Positions 6,586 to 10,277 of a stretch of DNA of 10,277 nt are shown here, one piece after another (positions within the stretch are counted from its first letter, which is position 1; each line of letters starts with the position of its first letter). Under the pieces are notes generated by a model that was given only the letters and a program-made list of their open reading frames with translations, was not told the origin of the DNA and searched no databases. Where the stretch lies: contig CASELB010000087.1 of assembly GCA_949288685.1 (NCBI GenBank), forward strand, positions 1 to 10,277, read 5' to 3'. The stretch comes from an uncultured bacterium (GTDB lineage Bacteria; Cyanobacteriota; Vampirovibrionia; Gastranaerophilales; Gastranaerophilaceae). The translations under genes were made by a program, and so were the position numbers.

Positions 6586-7031
6586 TAAAAGATACATTGT
6601 CAAATGCAGGAAAATATTGCGGTATGTCCGAGGGGATAAAAAAAGCTCTCCTGTACCTGTCAGAAATTGATGAAGAAATTAATGACGGAAAATATTTGAT
6701 AGATGGTGAAAATTTTTATGTTAATATTAACGCCTATACAACAAAAGATAGTGCAGACTGGGAAGTCCATAAAAAGTATATAGATGTACAATTTGTAATA
6801 TCAGGTGAAGAAAAAATCGGGATTTGTGACATCGCTTTATGCAAAGATAAAATCCCTTATGATAAAGAAAAGGATATTGCTTTTTTGAGTGGTGGATACG
6901 GTGATTATATAACAATGAAATCCGGTGATTTTATGGTTATTTTCCCTGAAGAAATCCATAAACCGGGAATGAAGATTAATGAAACCTGTAAAGTTAAAAA
7001 AGCAGTTATAAAATTAGCAATTGATTATTAG
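6582..7031 (+). CDS. YhcH/YjgK/YiaL family protein (beta-barrel, possible sugar anomerase)
   Basis: The family is a small cupin-like beta fold that includes E. coli YhcH (NanQ, a sialic acid anomerase), EbgC and TabA. The 149 residues match its length. Family landmarks are WEVHKKYIDVQFVISGEEKIG (60-80; key residues Glu61, His63, Asp68, Gln70 and Glu76), FPEEIHKPG (121-129) with His126, and VKKAVIKLA (138-146). These His, Glu and Gln positions are the likely metal or sugar site. GAGG lies 5 bases before the ATG, which overlaps the methyltransferase stop by four bases. There are no sugar catabolism genes nearby, so a role in sialic acid use has no local support and the substrate is unknown. Next to cysS it seems to travel as a passenger of a housekeeping operon. 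Confidence 0.88.
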   Translation: MIKDTLSNAGKYCGMSEGIKKALLYLSEIDEEINDGKYLIDGENFYVNINAYTTKDSADWEVHKKYIDVQFVISGEEKIGICDIALCKDKIPYDKEKDIAFLSGGYGDYITMKSGDFMVIFPEEIHKPGMKINETCKVKKAVIKLAIDY

Positions 7032-7039
7032 GAGAGGAA

Positions 7040-8413
7040 ATGAAACTTCATAATTCTTATACAAATAAAGTTGAAGATTTTAAACCGATAGACGGTAATA
7101 AAGTGAAAATGTATGTATGCGGACCTACAGTTTACGACAATGCCCACCTTGGACATGCGCGCTGTTACATTACCTGGGATGTTTTGTACAGATATTTAAA
7201 ATTTAAAGGTTTTGATGTTACATACTGCCGGAATGTTACTGATGTTGATGATAAAATTCTAAAAAAAGCAGAGAGTGAAGGGAAAACTCCCGAGGAAGTT
7301 TCAACATACTGGTATCAACGCTTTACTGAAAGTATGAACGCTCTTAATAATCTTCGTCCTGATATTGAACCTTTTGCCACAAAAACGCTCGGAGAAATGA
7401 TTGGCATGGTAAAAGACCTTATTGCAAAAGGGTATGCTTATGAAACAAACGGAGATGTTTATTTTAGAGTTAAAAAATTCCCTCACTACGGGTATTTGTC
7501 CAAACAACCTATTGATGCTTTAGAGAGCGGGGCACGGGTTGAAGTCGGTGTACAAAAAGAGGATCCGTTGGATTTTGCTCTGTGGAAAAAAGATGAGAAA
7601 TTTGGTTATAAATCTCCGTGGGGAGTAGGACGCCCGGGCTGGCATATTGAATGTTCTGCAATGAGCAGAAAATATTTGGGTAAAACTATTGATATTCATG
7701 CCGGCGGGGCGGATTTAATCTTCCCGCACCATGAAAATGAAATTGCTCAATCAGAATGTGCAAACGGGTGTAAATTTGTAAATTACTGGCTGCATAACGG
7801 ATTTGTGACGATTAATAAAGAAAAAATGTCAAAATCTTTAGGCAATTTCCTGACCATTGATGATTTGCTAAAAAATTACGATGCAAATACTATAAGATTT
7901 TTTATATTAACAAATCACTACAGAATGCCTGTCGAGTTCTCTGACGAAGCCTTACAGTCAGCAGCGGCAGGTGTTAAAAGACTGTTAAACGCAAAGCCTG
8001 CAAAGATAGATGAAGGTTTGAATATAGAACAATTTGCAGAGTATAAAGAGTTTGTAGATGCTATGGACGATGACTTAAATACATCAAGAGCATTGGCGGC
8101 TCTTTTTGAACTTACCAATAAAGCTAATAAAGATATTCAAGGTGCTTATACAGTTCTCTTCAAACTTGCATCAGTTCTCGGATTTACCTTTGAAAAACAA
8201 AAATTGTCAGAGGAAGAGTTGAAATCTGTAATTAACGCATTAAATTCTGACATGGGTACAAACTACACCGGCATGGATGAAGTAATTGCCGCAAGAAAGA
8301 AGGCTCGTGAAGAGAAAAATTGGGCGGTCGCTGATGCTATTCGTGTAGGGCTTGATAAGCAGGGAATAGTTTTAAAAGACGGGAAAGAGGGAACGGTTTG
8401 GGAATTAAAATAA
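7040..8413 (+). CDS. cysS: Cysteinyl-tRNA synthetase
   Basis: This class I aminoacyl-tRNA synthetase joins cysteine to tRNA-Cys in the cytoplasm. The 457 residues are the normal length. It has the HIGH-type signature HLGH (36-39) within YVCGPTVYDNAHLGHAR, and KMSKS (262-266). The zinc site is complete, with Cys27, Cys205, His230 and Glu234 (in FPHHENE) matching the four ligands of the E. coli enzyme. RPGWHIECSAMS (198-209) and DIHAGGADL (218-226) are also diagnostic. The C-terminal anticodon-binding region has DDDLNTSRALAALFEL. AGGAGAGG (7030-7037) is a strong ribosome binding site that overlaps the previous stop codon. The last 16 bases are shared with the start of the SpoIID gene. Confidence 0.98.
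   Translation: MKLHNSYTNKVEDFKPIDGNKVKMYVCGPTVYDNAHLGHARCYITWDVLYRYLKFKGFDVTYCRNVTDVDDKILKKAESEGKTPEEVSTYWYQRFTESMNALNNLRPDIEPFATKTLGEMIGMVKDLIAKGYAYETNGDVYFRVKKFPHYGYLSKQPIDALESGARVEVGVQKEDPLDFALWKKDEKFGYKSPWGVGRPGWHIECSAMSRKYLGKTIDIHAGGADLIFPHHENEIAQSECANGCKFVNYWLHNGFVTINKEKMSKSLGNFLTIDDLLKNYDANTIRFFILTNHYRMPVEFSDEALQSAAAGVKRLLNAKPAKIDEGLNIEQFAEYKEFVDAMDDDLNTSRALAALFELTNKANKDIQGAYTVLFKLASVLGFTFEKQKLSEEELKSVINALNSDMGTNYTGMDEVIAARKKAREEKNWAVADAIRVGLDKQGIVLKDGKEGTVWELK
8386..8391 (+). promoter_or_regulatory. Ribosome binding site that supports the TTG start of the SpoIID gene
   Basis: AGAGGG lies inside the end of cysS, 6 bases before TTG at 8398. The next in-frame start, ATG at 8434, would cut away the lysines and half of the hydrophobic core of the signal peptide, so this site and the TTG are preferred. 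Confidence 0.6.
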
Positions 8414-10020
8414 TTAAAACCCTGCTGGTATGTATGGCATTGCTGTTGTTTATTCCTGCCGGATTGGCAGCTGATATTGTACGTGTAGGAATTACGGATA
8501 ATAATTTCCAGTCCGTTAAACATTCGGATGTTGTGGTTTATGCGACAGATGAATATTTGATTTGTGATAAAAATACCAAGCGTATTATTGCAAAAATTCC
8601 TGCTTCAAAAACATTGCGGGTAACCCATGAGGAAGATTCTTTCCTCGTAAATATTGATAATGAGAAAACTCTCGGGTTACAATCTTTCGTAGTTGTTTCC
8701 GAAAACGGATTAATTGGTATTGAAGGATTGAAAAGAAAAGGAAAACCTGCAATTTATCATGGAGCAATGGAGTTTACCAGAACAAAACAGAATGACGGGT
8801 TTTATATAATTAACCTTGTAGAAATGCAAGATTACTTAAAAGGCGTAGTTCCAAACGAAATGCCTGTAAGGTTTGGAATTGAGGCTCTGAAAGCGCAGAC
8901 AATTGCTGCAAGAAATTATGTTCTGGCACCCCGAGTAAAAGCGTATGAAGAATTTGATGTTGTTGACAGTGTTGCCAGTCAGGTATATTTCGGGGCAAAT
9001 ACTGAGGAAGATATCACAAATAAAGCTGTAGAAGAAACAGAAGGACAGTTTGCTTCTTATAAGGGAGAGTTGATACTTGCGCTGTATAGTTCAACTGCGG
9101 GAGGGTATACAGAAAGTTATTCAAACGCTTTTTCCGATAAATACCAGTTTCCGGCAGAAGGGAAACCATATCTTATTGCTAAACCGGATATGCTTTCTTT
9201 TGTGCCGATGAACAAGGAAGAGAATGCAAGAGCATTTTATACATCAATACCTTCTGCATACGATATGGATTCTCCGTATTTTAGATGGAAAAGAACATGG
9301 ACTTTGAAAGAATTTGAGACGGATATTAACCTTAATCTAAAATCTCTGGCGCAAACAGGATTTATAACACCGCCGCCTCAGGATAATTTTATTTATAAAG
9401 TAAAAGATTTAAAGGTTTTAAAGCGCGGTGATTCCGGTAAAATTATGGAAATAGAGATTATGACGGAACGCGGAAATTATATAGTAAAAAAAGAACTTAT
9501 AATAAGACGCCTGTTTTTAAATCATGGCAAAGCCTTGCCAAGCGCCAATTTTGTATTAGATATAGAACGGGATGAAAATGGTAATATAACTCAAATAACG
9601 GTCAGCGGCGGCGGCTTCGGACACGGTGTCGGTATGAGTCAGTATGGTGCAGGATTTATGGGCACAAAGCTGAATAAAACTTACATGGATATACTTAAAC
9701 ATTATTATACAGGTGTAATAATAGGAACAGAACCTGTGGTTGTTAAATCAGAACCTGTGAAACAAAAATTTTACACGGCGGAAAAATCAGGTGTTCTTTT
9801 TATTGATAATTATACTAACGCTAAGATGATACCGGTTAGAATAAACGGTTTGCTTTTGGAAATAGGGCTGAGCGGAAATTTCTTACAGCGGGATTTTGAG
9901 TATGATATATCTAAACATCTTCAAAAAGGTGAAAATGAAGTAATATACTATCCTATAAATGGCGGTAAGGAAGTAAAAGTCTGGATAGATTTAGGAAATA
10001 AAGAAGATGGCAGAGAGTAA
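8398..10020 (+). CDS. Secreted SpoIID/LytB-domain protein (likely peptidoglycan glycan enzyme)
   Basis: The SpoIID family includes the Bacillus lytic transglycosylase that cleaves denuded glycan strands; a similar wall role outside the cytoplasm is inferred here. The TTG start gives a textbook signal peptide: MGIKIIK, then a hydrophobic core to residue 20, with cleavage near Ala24/Ala25. The domain has the catalytic-type VVPNEMP (150-156) with Glu154, EALKAQTIAARNY (162-174), LYSSTAGGYTES (229-240), and GGFGHGVGMSQYGAG (405-419) followed by ILKHYYTG (432-439). A short repeat linker (EPVVVKSEPVK) leads to a beta-rich C-terminal part (456-533), where YDISKHLQKGENEV resembles sugar-binding beta-sandwich modules. 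No sporulation genes are nearby. It overlaps cysS by 16 bases and murJ by 14, consistent with coupling to lipid II export. Confidence 0.92.
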   Translation: MGIKIIKTLLVCMALLLFIPAGLAADIVRVGITDNNFQSVKHSDVVVYATDEYLICDKNTKRIIAKIPASKTLRVTHEEDSFLVNIDNEKTLGLQSFVVVSENGLIGIEGLKRKGKPAIYHGAMEFTRTKQNDGFYIINLVEMQDYLKGVVPNEMPVRFGIEALKAQTIAARNYVLAPRVKAYEEFDVVDSVASQVYFGANTEEDITNKAVEETEGQFASYKGELILALYSSTAGGYTESYSNAFSDKYQFPAEGKPYLIAKPDMLSFVPMNKEENARAFYTSIPSAYDMDSPYFRWKRTWTLKEFETDINLNLKSLAQTGFITPPPQDNFIYKVKDLKVLKRGDSGKIMEIEIMTERGNYIVKKELIIRRLFLNHGKALPSANFVLDIERDENGNITQITVSGGGFGHGVGMSQYGAGFMGTKLNKTYMDILKHYYTGVIIGTEPVVVKSEPVKQKFYTAEKSGVLFIDNYTNAKMIPVRINGLLLEIGLSGNFLQRDFEYDISKHLQKGENEVIYYPINGGKEVKVWIDLGNKEDGRE

Positions 10021-10277
10021 GACTGAGACAAACGGTATTTTAAGAGCAGCTTGGTTGATTGCTGTTATTACGATTTTGTCAAAATTTATCGGTTTTCTCC
10101 GTGATATGGTGCTTGCCGGGCATTATGGCGCATCTACCGTTTCTGATGCGTATTTTTATGCAAACCAAATACCATCACTTGCTATTATACTTCTTGGCGG
10201 GGTCGGAGGTCCGTTTCACAGCGCAACGGTTTCGGTTTTTTCCAAAATTATACCAAATCTTAGTGTAAAACCTCCGG
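10007..10277 (+). CDS. murJ: MurJ lipid II flippase, N-terminal part, cut by the right edge
   Basis: The ATG at 10007 opens 90 codons beginning MAESKTETNGILRAAWLIAV. It matches the MOP-superfamily MurJ/MviN flippase, which moves lipid II across the inner membrane for peptidoglycan synthesis. Diagnostic parts are the first membrane helix ending LSKFIGFLRD (24-33), GASTVSDAYFYANQIP (41-56), and ILLGGVGGPFHSA (60-72). The last stretch resembles the cyanobacterial form of MurJ more than the proteobacterial form (which usually has a FGEGAF-type sequence there). AGGA (9993-9996) lies 10 bases before the start. The gene begins inside the SpoIID gene, so the two envelope proteins are probably translated together. 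The rest lies outside the window; a full MurJ has about 500 residues. Confidence 0.93.
   Translation, partial: MAESKTETNGILRAAWLIAVITILSKFIGFLRDMVLAGHYGASTVSDAYFYANQIPSLAIILLGGVGGPFHSATVSVFSKIIPNLSVKPP

Noticed and set aside
8434..8436. ATG as an alternative start of the SpoIID protein
   Set aside because: It would remove the positively charged part of the signal peptide and has no suitably placed ribosome binding site, whereas TTG at 8398 has AGAGGG and yields a full signal peptide.
8263..8523. An 86-residue minus-strand frame across the cysS-SpoIID junction
   Set aside because: It is antisense to the cysS C-terminus and the SpoIID signal peptide, both well supported, and its composition (Ser and Phe runs) is typical of reverse-frame translation.
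9525..9540. Hairpin TGGCAA-AGCC-TTGCCA in the SpoIID gene, with a loop like that of the 4691 hairpin
   Set aside because: A 6-bp stem is expected by chance in 10 kb, and the AAAGCCTT similarity fits common codons for Lys-Ala or Ser-Leu.
10059..10268. A 69-residue plus-strand frame near the right edge
   Set aside because: It overlaps murJ in another frame and has no family features or ribosome binding site. The murJ frame has clear family motifs throughout.

Overview
The window is A/T-rich, tightly packed bacterial chromosome with ten complete protein genes, two genes cut by the window edges and no visible RNA gene, CRISPR array or insertion sequence. The best guess for the source is a gut-type, non-photosynthetic relative of Cyanobacteria (Melainabacteria/Vampirovibrionia, perhaps Gastranaerophilales). 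Three things point there. The MurJ N-terminus has the cyanobacterial-style stretch LLGG-x2-GPFHSA. The PLP decarboxylase lies next to tmk. Two accessory proteins have short N-termini with PV-(S/T) and FKG-like motifs, which I associate with that group. This assignment is inference from recalled family patterns, not from a database search.

Layout. Minus strand, reading leftward from about 2.2 kb: an Orn/Lys/Arg-decarboxylase-family PLP enzyme, then tmk (thymidylate kinase) overlapping it by one base (TAATG), then the first codons of a gene with a hydrophobic N-terminus that runs off the left edge. Between about 2167 and 2355 lies a divergent control region with a candidate promoter in each direction and two short tandem duplications on the plus-strand side. 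Plus strand, 2.36-3.92 kb: an accessory pair, made of a 122-residue double glycine-zipper membrane protein and a 390-residue membrane-anchored AAA ATPase whose Walker B Asp is Asn. Plus strand, 3.95 kb to the right edge: an extended -10 promoter followed by seven nearly contiguous or overlapping genes. These are a parvulin prolyl isomerase, an Xaa-Pro aminopeptidase, a TrmH/SpoU RNA 2'-O-methyltransferase, a YhcH/YjgK/YiaL-family protein, cysS, a secreted SpoIID/LytB-domain protein and the start of murJ.

How the genes fit together. The long plus-strand run looks like one housekeeping operon. It combines protein folding and peptide turnover (parvulin, aminopeptidase P), translation (RNA methyltransferase, CysS) and envelope building (SpoIID-type glycan enzyme, MurJ lipid II flippase). 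The 4-base ATGA overlaps and the 14-16-base gene overlaps suggest translational coupling. The AAA/glycine-zipper pair is the only part I could not assign to a known pathway and is the best candidate for something undescribed. A perfect 13-bp inverted repeat inside the aminopeptidase gene is the most striking non-coding signal.
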